Shown here: positions 16,330-25,356 of the stretch, piece after piece | Layout of the letters: each line of letters starts with the position of its first letter | Numbering within the stretch: the stretch's first letter is position 1 | Assembly: GCF_001277295.1 (NCBI RefSeq) | Contig: NZ_CP011456.1 | Coordinates: 4,840,001 to 4,904,000, forward strand | DNA length: 64,000 nucleotides | Direction of reading: 5' to 3' | Source of the DNA: Anabaena sp. WA102 | GTDB taxonomy: Bacteria > Cyanobacteriota > Cyanobacteriia > Cyanobacteriales > Nostocaceae | Made by a program: the position numbers and the translations under genes | The notes under the pieces: generated by a model | Databases searched by the model: none | Told to the model about the DNA's origin: nothing | The model's input: only the letters and a program-made list of their open reading frames with translations

Positions 16330-19308
16330 TTAGTCTGCACCCTCAATTGGGGCAAAACCTTGACGCTGGATGTTTTCTGTGATGTGGCGTGGTTCTAGGA
16401 ATTGCAAGAGGTAATCTGGTCCGCCGGCTTTGGAACCGACTCCAGAAAGTTTGAAACCGCCGAAAGGTTGACGGGAAACGATCGCTCCAGTAATATTTCG
16501 GTTAATGTATAAATTCCCCACTTCAAATTCCGCTTGTGCTTGTTCAATGTGGGAAGGTGTGCGAGAATAAAGACCACCAGTTAAAGCGTAGTTTGTACCA
16601 TTGGCAACGTCTATTGCTTCTTGAAAATCTTTCACCCGAATTACCGCTAAGACAGGGCCAAATATTTCCTGCTGGGCGATAACTCCATTTGCGGGTACTT
16701 CCGAAAAAATCACCGGACCGATAAAATAACCTTGACTGGGTGCGGGTAATTCTAAGGCGACTTTTGCTTCTTGTTTACCTTTTTGAATATAATCCAAAAT
16801 GCGATCGCGCGAAATAGCATCAATTACCGGACCAACTTGGGTACTGGGTAACTCCGTCTCCCCAATATTCAAGGATTTTGTGGCTTCTACCAACCTTTCC
16901 ACAAAAGCATCATAAATGGGTTCAAGCACAATCACCCGTGAACAAGCAGAACACTTTTGACCACTATAACCAAAAGCAGATTGGACAACGCCGACAACAG
17001 CCTGGTCTAAATCAGCACTTTCATCAACAATGATGCCATTCTTGCCTCCCATTTCGGCAATTACCTTTTTAAGATGCTTTTGACCAGGTTTGAGAATTGC
17101 GGCTTCTGCGTAAATTCTACAACCTACTTCTTGAGAACCAGTAAAAGCAATCACATGAGTATCAGGATGATTAACTAAATAAGCACCGACTTGAGAACCC
17201 TTACCAGGAACGTATTGAAAAACACCTTTAGGGATTCCCGCTTCTATTAAAATTTCCGTCAACTTCGCAGTAATAACAGAAGAAGTTTCCGCCGGTTTGA
17301 GTAAAGTACAATTTCCCGAAACCAAAGCAGCGACAGTCATACCGCAAGCAATAGCCAAAGGAAAATTCCAGGGAGAAATCACAATAGCGATACCTTTCGG
17401 CTGGTAAATATAACGATTGGTTTCCCCAACCACATCATAAATTACACCCTTATCCAACCGTTCCATTTCCGCAGCATAATAAAGACAAAAATCAATAGCT
17501 TCCGAAACCTCCGCGTCAGCTTCCTTAACAGGTTTTCCCACCTCCAAAACTATCCAAGCCGAAAGTTCAGCGCGTCGTTCCTCCATTAACTTCCCTGCTT
17601 GACGCAAAATATCAGCCCGTTGCTTGACTGGAGTTTTCTTCCAAGCAGGAAAAGCAGCCTTAGCAAACTTCATTGCTTCCTCAGCCTGTTCAACACTCAG
17701 CAAACCCACCTTACCAACAACCTGACTAAAATTAGAAGGATTAAGAGAATCAACAAACGTTGTAGTATTCACATATTCCCCATTTAGTAAGGGTAAATAA
17801 GTTTTCCCCAACTGCTGACGGACATTTTCAAAAGCTAAACTCGACTTATTCCTTCTTTCCTCTTCCGCAAAATCTGTATCCGCAACACCAACAAAACCTT
17901 CCTTCTCCTCTTGGCGACTTTGCGCCTTTGCGTGAGATATAATTGGTGCTGCTAACAACTCCTCAACGGGACGATTTTCCAGATTTTGCCGGAGAAAAGA
18001 ACTATTTGCGGTGTTTTCTAATAAACGACGGATTAAATAAGACATTCCTGGTAACAAGTCACCGTAGGGACAATAAACCCGCACGCGATAACCTTTATCT
18101 ACCAAAGCTTTGGCGATTTTATCACCCATGCCGTACAGAACTTGCATTTCAAAACGACGACGGGGAACATTGAGATTTTCCGCAATTGCTATGGCGCGAG
18201 ATTGCGATCGCACATTATGACTACCTATGGCAGAATAGACATACTGATGATTTTCTAGCAATAGCTGAGTTATCGCCTCAAAATTGGCATCGGTGGCGAC
18301 TTTATCATTATAAACTGGTTGTGGCCAATGCTTTTGAGTAGCTTTGATGGTTTCTTGGTCCCAATACGCACCTTTAACTAGACGAATGGTGAGAGGATAA
18401 CCCCGTTGTTTTAACCAAGCAATAATATCTCTAGCGTCTTGTTCACTATCCCGCAGATATGCTTGTATTGTCATCCCGATATCAGTACGTTGACGAAATT
18501 CCTCTTCCAGTAATAGCTTTTTGAGAATATTGAATGTGATATTTTTATAGGCGTATTGTTCCATGTCAAAATGGACTGCTGCACCTAATTCTTGAGCGCG
18601 ACGGAGTAAAGTCCGAATATGATTGCTGACTCGTGCTTCACTACCTTGGGCATCCAAAGGATCAAATTGGGAATAAAACGCCGTTAATTTGACAGAAACC
18701 TGGACTTTGGGGATATTTTCGCCGTCAGCTTCATCAATAGCCGGAATTTTCCCCCAATTTTTGGATGCTTCCACCAACTGCTGCATCAATTCCAGGTATC
18801 TTTCTAAATAAGATTGCGCTTCTAATTCAGTAATTACCGCTTCACCGAGGAGGTCAATGGTGAAAGCCATTTTGTCTTTTCGCAGTCTCTCAACGGTTTT
18901 GATGACTTGCTTGATATTTTCCCCAGAAATATATTTATGTGCTAAAGTTTCTACCGCAGTTCCCACTGTTGTCGCGGCTACCTGTGCGGGCATAGAATCA
19001 GGGTTAGCAAAGTTTAAGATTCCTTTCAAAGCTGCGGGTAATTCTACGGAATCATCTCCCAAATATTCTTGCAAATGGGAGGCAATTTCTGATTTACTAT
19101 GTAAAGCGGGCAAGGTATCTATGAACCGAAATAATTGTACTCGTAAACCTGGATTACTCATAGCCCAATCGAGCAATTTATCATCCCAACGCATTTGATC
19201 CCGTAAAGCAGCCAAAAATGAGCGATTTTCCTGGGTAGCAGCTAGAACTTGTTTAGCAATTTCTTGGGTTTTCGCTTCGTAAGTGTTGTTTTCTACTTGT
19301 AATACCAT
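16330..19308 (-). CDS. putA: Bifunctional proline dehydrogenase / L-glutamate-gamma-semialdehyde dehydrogenase
   Basis: 992 residues from the ATG at 19308 (MVLQVENNTYEAK). An upstream ATG at 19401 lies in repeat-derived sequence and is unlikely. The N-terminal half is FAD-linked proline dehydrogenase (IRLVKGAYWD; RRRFEMQVLYGMG). The C-terminal half is an NAD-dependent aldehyde dehydrogenase with PWNFPLAIACG, FTGSQEVG, EMGGKNG and the catalytic Cys in GQKCSAC. It oxidises proline to glutamate. There is no N-terminal DNA-binding domain, so it is not a PutA of the enterobacterial regulator type. Between the two enzymes the linker contains SHAKAQSRQEEKEG, which is the translation of a common intergenic repeat (17902-17939). 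Confidence 0.92.
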   Translation of the reverse strand: MVLQVENNTYEAKTQEIAKQVLAATQENRSFLAALRDQMRWDDKLLDWAMSNPGLRVQLFRFIDTLPALHSKSEIASHLQEYLGDDSVELPAALKGILNFANPDSMPAQVAATTVGTAVETLAHKYISGENIKQVIKTVERLRKDKMAFTIDLLGEAVITELEAQSYLERYLELMQQLVEASKNWGKIPAIDEADGENIPKVQVSVKLTAFYSQFDPLDAQGSEARVSNHIRTLLRRAQELGAAVHFDMEQYAYKNITFNILKKLLLEEEFRQRTDIGMTIQAYLRDSEQDARDIIAWLKQRGYPLTIRLVKGAYWDQETIKATQKHWPQPVYNDKVATDANFEAITQLLLENHQYVYSAIGSHNVRSQSRAIAIAENLNVPRRRFEMQVLYGMGDKIAKALVDKGYRVRVYCPYGDLLPGMSYLIRRLLENTANSSFLRQNLENRPVEELLAAPIISHAKAQSRQEEKEGFVGVADTDFAEEERRNKSSLAFENVRQQLGKTYLPLLNGEYVNTTTFVDSLNPSNFSQVVGKVGLLSVEQAEEAMKFAKAAFPAWKKTPVKQRADILRQAGKLMEERRAELSAWIVLEVGKPVKEADAEVSEAIDFCLYYAAEMERLDKGVIYDVVGETNRYIYQPKGIAIVISPWNFPLAIACGMTVAALVSGNCTLLKPAETSSVITAKLTEILIEAGIPKGVFQYVPGKGSQVGAYLVNHPDTHVIAFTGSQEVGCRIYAEAAILKPGQKHLKKVIAEMGGKNGIIVDESADLDQAVVGVVQSAFGYSGQKCSACSRVIVLEPIYDAFVERLVEATKSLNIGETELPSTQVGPVIDAISRDRILDYIQKGKQEAKVALELPAPSQGYFIGPVIFSEVPANGVIAQQEIFGPVLAVIRVKDFQEAIDVANGTNYALTGGLYSRTPSHIEQAQAEFEVGNLYINRNITGAIVSRQPFGGFKLSGVGSKAGGPDYLLQFLEPRHITENIQRQGFAPIEGAD
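17902..17939 (-). repeat. Intergenic-type repeat inside the putA reading frame
   Basis: The coding strand reads TCTCACGCAAAGGCGCAAAG, a sequence also found outside genes in this window (reverse form near 11703-11727, related form near 5936-5960). It is in frame and translated in the linker between the two PutA enzymes. Confidence 0.75.
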
Positions 19309-19554
19309 AAATTTTTTAGTTGTCAGTTGACGGTTGAGGGTTGACGGTTGTTTCCAAACGAAATTTTTCTGGAGTAATGTTGAATGATTGCGTAATAACA
19401 AACTATGGTGTTACTTGTAACTTAGTAAACACCATTTTGTAAACCTTCCTAGTAATTTTGAATGTGATTTTATTGAATATTTAGAAAAATTGGACTTTAG
19501 CAACCTTGGGAATAGGGATAGTTTGTTTGACAGGTGGTACAAAAAAGCCGACAA

Positions 19555-19773
19555 ATGCACAATAAGAAAGATGGCGGAAAGAAGCAAGCGCTGCTGCAAG
19601 CAATTCGCAATGCGGAAATTCTAGCAGATAAAACTAAGAAAAACCCAGAGCAGCAATGGAATTTAGTTATTCATTGTGAAACAGCAGATCATAAATCAGA
19701 TACCTTGAGTTGGTCGGAGTTGCTTAAATTAGCTACAACTAATGTTAATACAATTATATTTAGGGCTTGCTGA
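19555..19773 (+). CDS. Small hypothetical protein, perhaps truncated by a repeat
   Basis: 72 residues from the ATG at 19555 (a GTG at 19534 is possible). Charged N-terminus HNKKDGGKKQALLQAIRNAE, then WNLVIHCETADHKSDTLSW. The last codons (RAC) lie in AGGGCTTGCTGAATAA, the terminal sequence of a transposon-like element, so the natural C-terminus may have been lost. Not recognised. Confidence 0.45.
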   Translation: MHNKKDGGKKQALLQAIRNAEILADKTKKNPEQQWNLVIHCETADHKSDTLSWSELLKLATTNVNTIIFRAC

Positions 19774-20260
19774 ATAAGTTGTCTGCGAGGACAGGGAACT
19801 CTTAACTTTTAACTGGGAACAGTTTTAACTGTCTGGATATCCTCATGACTAAACAGCTTGTTTCATAGGGGATAGAGCCTGAAAGCCACGTTGAAAAAAG
19901 AGGTGCTTATTGCCATCATTGAGGTGACAGGTTTAACTGGTACTTTAGGACTCAATAACGTTACAACTACCTTGGTGTAGCTTCTGGTATCCTTTAGGCA
20001 AACCACGTTGTAGAGACGTTTCATGAAAAATCTCTACATCAGCATTAAACCATCCTGTAATTGATGAGATATGTAAGGGTAAAGCAGTGCTAAACCCCTA
20101 GGATATATCTAAGTTCAGGAGTATGGCTAACGCCACGCTGCGCTATCAGGGGGTAGGGGAGAATTAGCATTTTTTTTAAATTCATCTAAGATTGTATTAA
20201 TAGTTATTTGGTTCTTCGGTTATTTTTATGGAAACCCTGGTTCAAAATCATTGAAAGCCC
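19761..20260. mobile_element. Rearranged remnant of an IS4-type element
   Basis: Starts with the terminal sequence AGGGCTTGCTGAATAA. The stretch 19850-19907 is close to the reverse complement of the last 60 bases of the transposase ORF at 57273-58160, and 20228-20259 resembles the reverse complement of 58206-58235. The pieces are not in the order of the other copy, and no transposase frame survives. Part of the 19774-20580 gap; no gene is seen there. Confidence 0.65.
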
Positions 20261-20394
20261 TATTGTGTAGGCATTTCATTGAAAATATGGAAATAATTGT
20301 TTATAACCCTTGTCCCGTAAGGGTTTTGTTATCATCAATCCTCAATCACCATAAAAGAGACGCAAGAGCCAGTTGTTTTTAGGTTTTCTATTTT

Positions 20395-20564
20395 GTCTGA
20401 ATCAGGATTAAAGGATTTTTAGGATTGTGATTTGTGGATTGTTGGTGAATTTTGTAATTCATTTTTTGTCTGAATCAGGATTTTCAGATTTCATTCTACC
20501 CAACCTACAATTTTAATTATCATCCTGTACATCCTGTACATCCTGGTTATCCTGATTCTGACAG
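20395..20564. repeat. Inverted-repeat element with TGTCTGAATCAGG ends
   Basis: The left end TGTCTGAATCAGG and right end CCTGATTCTGACA are near-perfect inverted repeats. Between them are short repeats of ATCCTGTAC type. A related fragment lies near 15779. Noncoding. Confidence 0.6.
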
Positions 20565-20580
20565 TTATTAATAAATTAGC

Positions 20581-21231
20581 CTATTTCCTTCTTTCTTGTA
20601 ACTTGCGATAAACTGCTTTTAAATCAACCTGATGATGAGCCAAAGCTACAAGAGTATGATAAAATAAATCCGCAACTTCGCCAGCGATCGCATCAGCATC
20701 ATCATCTTTACAAGCCATAACTACCTCGGCACTTTCCTCACCAATCTTTTTCAAAATCTTATTATCACCACCAGCCAATAACTTACAGGTATAGGAATCT
20801 TCATTGGGGCGATCGCGGCGATCGCAAATTACCGCAAACAATTGTGATAAACTATCACCTGGTGGTGGTGTCACCGTGCCATCAACCTGATGAAAACAAC
20901 TACGTTCTCCAGTATGACAAGCTACATCACCCAACTGCTCCACCCCGATTAACAGAGCATCACTATCACAGTCATAACGAATAGTTTGTACCTTCTGAAT
21001 ATGTCCAGAAGTTGCGCCCTTGTGCCAAAATTCCTGCCGGGAACGACTCCAAAACCAAGTTTCCCCAGTGTCCAAAGTCATTTGCAACGATTCCCGATTC
21101 ATCCAAGCCATCATTAACACAGTTCCATCCAAATAATCTTGGATAATTGCCGGCACTAAACCCTTGTCATCGTAGCGAATTTTTTCCACAGGGATAGCAG
21201 ATGAAAGCGATTTCAGTTCAGAAGAAGACAT
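20581..21231 (-). CDS. hisIE: Bifunctional phosphoribosyl-AMP cyclohydrolase / phosphoribosyl-ATP pyrophosphatase
   Basis: 216 residues. The N-terminal HisI domain has VLMMAWMNRESL, ETWFWSRSRQEFWHKG and the zinc-binding segments RYDCDSDALL and CHTGERSCFH. The C-terminal HisE domain has DSYTCKLL, KKIGEESAEVVMACK and EVADLFYHTLV. Together they perform the second and third steps of histidine synthesis in the cytoplasm. Fusion is normal in cyanobacteria, and the length is usual. It stands alone and diverges from hemL, with 137 bases between the starts. Confidence 0.95.
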   Translation of the reverse strand: MSSSELKSLSSAIPVEKIRYDDKGLVPAIIQDYLDGTVLMMAWMNRESLQMTLDTGETWFWSRSRQEFWHKGATSGHIQKVQTIRYDCDSDALLIGVEQLGDVACHTGERSCFHQVDGTVTPPPGDSLSQLFAVICDRRDRPNEDSYTCKLLAGGDNKILKKIGEESAEVVMACKDDDADAIAGEVADLFYHTLVALAHHQVDLKAVYRKLQERRK

Positions 21232-21368
21232 ACCAGTTAATTTACAATAATTCTTTGACTCAAGATACCATTTTCAGCTAATCCCATACCAGAGAAATTC
21301 ACAAGCAACTTTTCACCCTATCCTAAGATAGAAGCTCAATTTTAATCACCACCTCATAGGAGATACCC

Positions 21369-22667
21369 TTGGTAAACACCACAATTAAAACCACAAAATC
21401 ACAAGAAATCTTTGCTGCTGCTCAAAACCTGATGCCCGGAGGAGTCAGTTCTCCCGTTCGCGCTTTTAAATCCGTCGGTGGACAACCCATCGTATTTGAT
21501 CGTGTTAATGGCGCTTATATTTGGGACGTAGACGGCAACAAATACATTGACTATGTTGGGACTTGGGGACCAGCCATTTGTGGTCATGCTCATCCAGAAG
21601 TAATATCCGCACTACACACAGCCCTAGATAAAGGCACAAGTTTTGGCGCTCCCTGCGCTCTCGAAAACGTTTTAGCCGAAATGGTCATTGATGCTGTTCC
21701 TAGCGTCGAAATGGTCAGATTCGTCAACTCTGGAACAGAAGCTTGTATGGCGGTATTACGCCTAATGCGAGCCTTTACAAATCGAGAAAAAGTTATCAAA
21801 TTTGAAGGCTGCTATCACGGACACGCAGATATGTTCCTGGTTAAAGCCGGTTCTGGTGTCGCTACCCTGGGTTTACCCGACTCACCAGGAGTACCCAAAT
21901 CCGTCACCGCCAGCACCTTAACCGCGCCTTTCAATGATTTGGAAGCCGTAAAAGCTCTATTTGAACAAAACCCCCAGGAAATCGCCGGTGTGATTCTTGA
22001 ACCCGTAGTTGGTAACGCGGGCTTTATTACCCCTGATGCTGGTTTCCTAGAAGGACTACGGGAACTTACCCAAGAGCATGGTGCATTACTGGTATTTGAT
22101 GAAGTGATGACAGGCTTCCGTATTGCCTACGGTGGCGCACAAGCCAAATTTGGTGTTACCCCCGACTTAACCACAATGGGTAAAGTCATTGGTGGTGGTT
22201 TACCAGTCGGCGCTTACGGTGGTCGTCGTGAGATTATGTCTATGGTTGCCCCCGCAGGACCAGTTTATCAAGCTGGGACTCTTTCTGGTAATCCTTTAGC
22301 CATGACAGCGGGAATTAAAACCCTGGAACTCCTCGGTAAACCCGGTACTTATGAGTATTTAGAAAAAATTACTAAACAGTTAACTGATGGATTGCTAAAA
22401 ATCTGCTCAGATACAGGTCATGCTGCCTGTGGTGGTCATATTAGTGCCATGTTTGGGCTATTCTTCACCGCAGGTCCTGTACATAACTATGAAGATGCCA
22501 AAAAGGCGGATACAGGTAAATTTGGTCGTTTCCATCGCGGAATGTTAGAGCATGGTATTTATCTAGCCCCATCTCAATTTGAAGCTGGTTTTACTTCTTT
22601 AGCACATACTTCCGAAGATATTGAACAGACATTAGCTGCTGCTAAAGAGGTACTGTCTAGTCTGTAA
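21369..22667 (+). CDS. hemL: Glutamate-1-semialdehyde 2,1-aminomutase
   Basis: 432 residues from a TTG start. The TTG is supported by AGGAGA six bases upstream and by the usual N-terminus of the family (MVNTTIKT...LMPGGVSSPVRAF). The PLP site is KVIGGG with Lys272; VFDEVMTGFR and YQAGTLSGNP are also present. It converts glutamate-1-semialdehyde to 5-aminolevulinate, the entry to heme and chlorophyll synthesis. No other tetrapyrrole gene is near. It ends shortly before a GGTAATG heptamer array. Confidence 0.96.
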   Translation: MVNTTIKTTKSQEIFAAAQNLMPGGVSSPVRAFKSVGGQPIVFDRVNGAYIWDVDGNKYIDYVGTWGPAICGHAHPEVISALHTALDKGTSFGAPCALENVLAEMVIDAVPSVEMVRFVNSGTEACMAVLRLMRAFTNREKVIKFEGCYHGHADMFLVKAGSGVATLGLPDSPGVPKSVTASTLTAPFNDLEAVKALFEQNPQEIAGVILEPVVGNAGFITPDAGFLEGLRELTQEHGALLVFDEVMTGFRIAYGGAQAKFGVTPDLTTMGKVIGGGLPVGAYGGRREIMSMVAPAGPVYQAGTLSGNPLAMTAGIKTLELLGKPGTYEYLEKITKQLTDGLLKICSDTGHAACGGHISAMFGLFFTAGPVHNYEDAKKADTGKFGRFHRGMLEHGIYLAPSQFEAGFTSLAHTSEDIEQTLAAAKEVLSSL

Positions 22668-22670
22668 ATA

Positions 22671-22703
22671 GGTAATGGGTAATGGGTAATGGGTAATGGG
22701 TAA
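22671..22703 (+). repeat. GGTAATG heptamer array after hemL
   Basis: Four to five tandem GGTAATG units start 3 bases after the hemL stop codon. Same class of short heptamer repeats as at 9725-9801, with another unit sequence. Confidence 0.8.
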
Positions 22704-22737
22704 TAAATTCCTTGTTTCCTGTTGCCTATTACCTGCC

Positions 22738-22840
22738 TAAGGGAACACCAAAAAATAAATTACCCAATTTTGTAGGATGGGCATACTATGGCTAACGCCA
22801 CGAGAAATTTTTGGGTATTTTTTTAATTGGAAGTCCCTTA
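22738..22840 (+). repeat. MITE-like repeat family B, copy 1
   Basis: Begins TAAGGGAACACCAAAAAAT and ends AATTGGAAGTCCCTTA, imperfect inverted ends. It carries a GGCTAACGCCACG palindrome inside. Other copies are at 24701-24829 and, partly, 11745-11810; the pair of ends at 6444-6567 is related. Confidence 0.75.
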
Positions 22841-22960
22841 GGGGAATCAAAAAATAAATTCCCGCTTCATATAACCTGGTGTAAATTTGAATTTGCTCTC
22901 CATAATGTAATAAGAGCATCATTATTCCCCTGAAGCTGTTACGCAGCGAGTTTACATTGC

Positions 22961-24568
22961 ATGAGCTATTGCGTAAATCCCACCTGTTCCCATCCTATAA
23001 ATTCAGCATCTAGTCTAATATGTCAGGCTTGTGGCTCGAAATTACTGTTGCGCGATCGCTTTTGCGTAGTTAAACCCATCGGTAAAGGTGGTTTTGGGGC
23101 AACATTTTTAGCAGTAGAGCAAAATCTACCTGGCAAACCGCTTTGTGTAATTAAACAATTACGTCCAGCAAGTACAACTCCGTACATATTAAAAATGGCA
23201 CGGGAGTTATTCTCCAGAGAAGCAGAAACTCTTGGTAAAATCGGTAATCATCCCCAAATACCCAGACTACTGGACTATTTTGAAGATAACAATCAATTTT
23301 ACTTAGTGCAAGAATATGTGAGCGGTTTGACTCTCCAACAAGAAGTGAAAAAAAATGGAGTTTATAGTGAAACCGCAGTCAGACAATTTTTAAGTGAAAT
23401 CATGCCCCTGCTCCAATATATCCACGAGCAACAGGTAATTCATCGTGATATTAAGCCAGCTAACTTAATTCGTCGTTCTCAAGATGCCAGATTCGTACTA
23501 ATTGATTTTGGTGCTGTCAAAAATAAAGTTAGTCAAGTCATAACCAATCAATCCGAACAATCAGCCTTAACAGCCTATGCAATTGGTACTGCTGGTTTTG
23601 CACCTCCCGAACAAATGGCTATGCGTCCAGTTTATGCCAGTGATATCTATGCAGTAGGAGTAACTTGTGTTTATTTATTAACTGGGAAAATTCCTAAAGA
23701 CTTAGAATACAATCCCACCACAGGGGAAATGATGTGGGAACATCTGGTACAAGCCAGTGACCATTTTATTAAGGTCTTGAGAAAAATGTTGGACGTATCC
23801 GTCCGCAATCGCTATCAATCCGCACAAGACGTACTTACAGCTTTAGACATGGAGCCATATTTAGATAGTTTAGCCCAAGGCTTACTCTCTAAACCCTCTG
23901 AACCTACTCAGAATCATTCTTCAAATGCTGGGATTGATTCTATTAGTTATACTCGTGGTAACAATGATAATGTTGCGAAACTAGCGGCATCTATTCGAGC
24001 CAGAAAAGACAAGACACCAGCACCAGCAGACACAGAATGGAAACATGGACGCAATCAGGGACGCAATCAGGGTAGAGAATTGGCATCTAAATCAGCCGCT
24101 AGAGGTGTAAATAACGCTGATGATCCATTCTCTGTGCGGAAATTAGATTCCCCAGGTCTTCTAGCAGCTTATGAAAAAGGAAGACGGGATTTTGCGGGCT
24201 ATAATTTTATCCGGTTGAGTGTATCTAGTGCTAACTTATCAGGAAGCAATTTCCATGCTGCTCAATTTCAGAAACCTAATTTTCAAGCAGCTAATCTTCA
24301 CAATACTGACTTTGGTAGGGCAAGTTTACAACAAGCAAATTTCAAAGATGCGGATTTAAGTAAGGCTTATTTTAGTAATGCTGATTTAGAAGGTGCGGAC
24401 TTCAGAGGTGCAAACCTCAGTCAAGCTTATCTAAGTCAAGCTAATCTACGAGGGGCTAATTTATCCGGTGCTAATCTCACTGGTGCTAAGGTGACTGACG
24501 AACAATTGGCTGTAGCTAAAATGAATTGGTTAACGGTACGTCCGAATGGTAAGCGCGGTTTATTTTAA
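22961..24568 (+). CDS. Ser/Thr protein kinase with zinc ribbon and pentapeptide repeats (SpkB-like)
   Basis: 535 residues. An N-terminal Cys motif (CVNPTCSHP...CQACG) is followed by a kinase domain (about 30-300) with GKGGFGATF, CVIKQL, HRDIKPAN and DFGAVK, so all key catalytic residues are present. After a basic linker come pentapeptide repeats (about 425-510: ANLSGSNFHAAQF... ANLSGANLTGAK), which form a right-handed beta helix. No membrane segment is seen, so it is probably soluble. The order Cys motif, kinase, pentapeptide repeats is that of SpkB of Synechocystis, a kinase linked to motility and oxidative stress; orthology is not proved here. Confidence 0.88.
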   Translation: MSYCVNPTCSHPINSASSLICQACGSKLLLRDRFCVVKPIGKGGFGATFLAVEQNLPGKPLCVIKQLRPASTTPYILKMARELFSREAETLGKIGNHPQIPRLLDYFEDNNQFYLVQEYVSGLTLQQEVKKNGVYSETAVRQFLSEIMPLLQYIHEQQVIHRDIKPANLIRRSQDARFVLIDFGAVKNKVSQVITNQSEQSALTAYAIGTAGFAPPEQMAMRPVYASDIYAVGVTCVYLLTGKIPKDLEYNPTTGEMMWEHLVQASDHFIKVLRKMLDVSVRNRYQSAQDVLTALDMEPYLDSLAQGLLSKPSEPTQNHSSNAGIDSISYTRGNNDNVAKLAASIRARKDKTPAPADTEWKHGRNQGRNQGRELASKSAARGVNNADDPFSVRKLDSPGLLAAYEKGRRDFAGYNFIRLSVSSANLSGSNFHAAQFQKPNFQAANLHNTDFGRASLQQANFKDADLSKAYFSNADLEGADFRGANLSQAYLSQANLRGANLSGANLTGAKVTDEQLAVAKMNWLTVRPNGKRGLF

Positions 24569-24700
24569 TTAAAGAAATTGATGAGTTATAGCAAATTGTA
24601 GATTAATGAGGTAAATGATCTAAATTCAAAGCCAGACAGCAAGCCAGTTTTACTCCTGACTCCTGCTGTATAAGTATTCATATTTCTATCTCATTTTGTC

Positions 24701-24829
24701 TAAGGGAACACCAAAAAATAAATTACCCAATTTTGTGGGATGGGCATCCTGCCCGTCCTTGATGATTAGCGGGCAATTCGGCCCGCACCACAAGAAATTT
24801 TTGGGTATTTTTTTAATTGGAAGTCCCTA
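24701..24829 (+). repeat. MITE-like repeat family B, copy 2
   Basis: Starts TAAGGGAACACC and ends TTGGAAGTCCCTA. The interior holds GGATGGGCATCCTGCCCGTCC. With the family A copy next to it, it fills much of the 24569-25356 gap. The rest of that gap has a hairpin-rich GGGGGTTGAACCCC stretch and AT-rich sequence before devB, without a gene. Confidence 0.75.
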
Positions 24830-24854
24830 AAATCAGTACGCAAGCAAAATTAAT

Positions 24855-24977
24855 TAAGTAGGTTGACGTTGAAAATTGTCGTTATAGCAAGGCAAGAGGC
24901 AAGAGGCAATAGTAAAGAAGTTTTCAGCGATTTTACGTTTCTTTACACAGTTTGGTTTTATTGTGTTCACCTACTTA
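24855..24977 (-). repeat. MITE-like repeat family A, copy 3 (reverse)
   Basis: Reverse orientation of the 6264 copy: starts TAAGTAGGTTGACG and ends TTCACCTACTTA. Noncoding. Confidence 0.8.
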
Positions 24978-25356
24978 TATAAAAAATTTGGATTTAATGT
25001 AGGGGTAGCGCCCCCGTGCCTACCCCCGTATTTGGTGCAATCACAGGGGGTTGAACCCCTACAAAATTGATTGGTTTAGGAATTTTAAAATGTTCAATTA
25101 ATTTTGCACAGGTACATATACTAATTTTACGAAAACTGTCATCTGTTAACCATCTGACTTTCTATTCTGGGATATTATCTCTAAATGTTCGTTTCTGTTA
25201 AAAATTTAGAATTGATTTGTCATTTCTAATGCAATAAATTGACTAAATTACCTCGTTGAGTATAGGAACTACATTTTAAGATTTTCTAGGATTTCGTTTT
25301 CTACCAGATATTTTTCATTAACTAATTTTGAAACAGCACTGAAAAGGTATGCAGTT

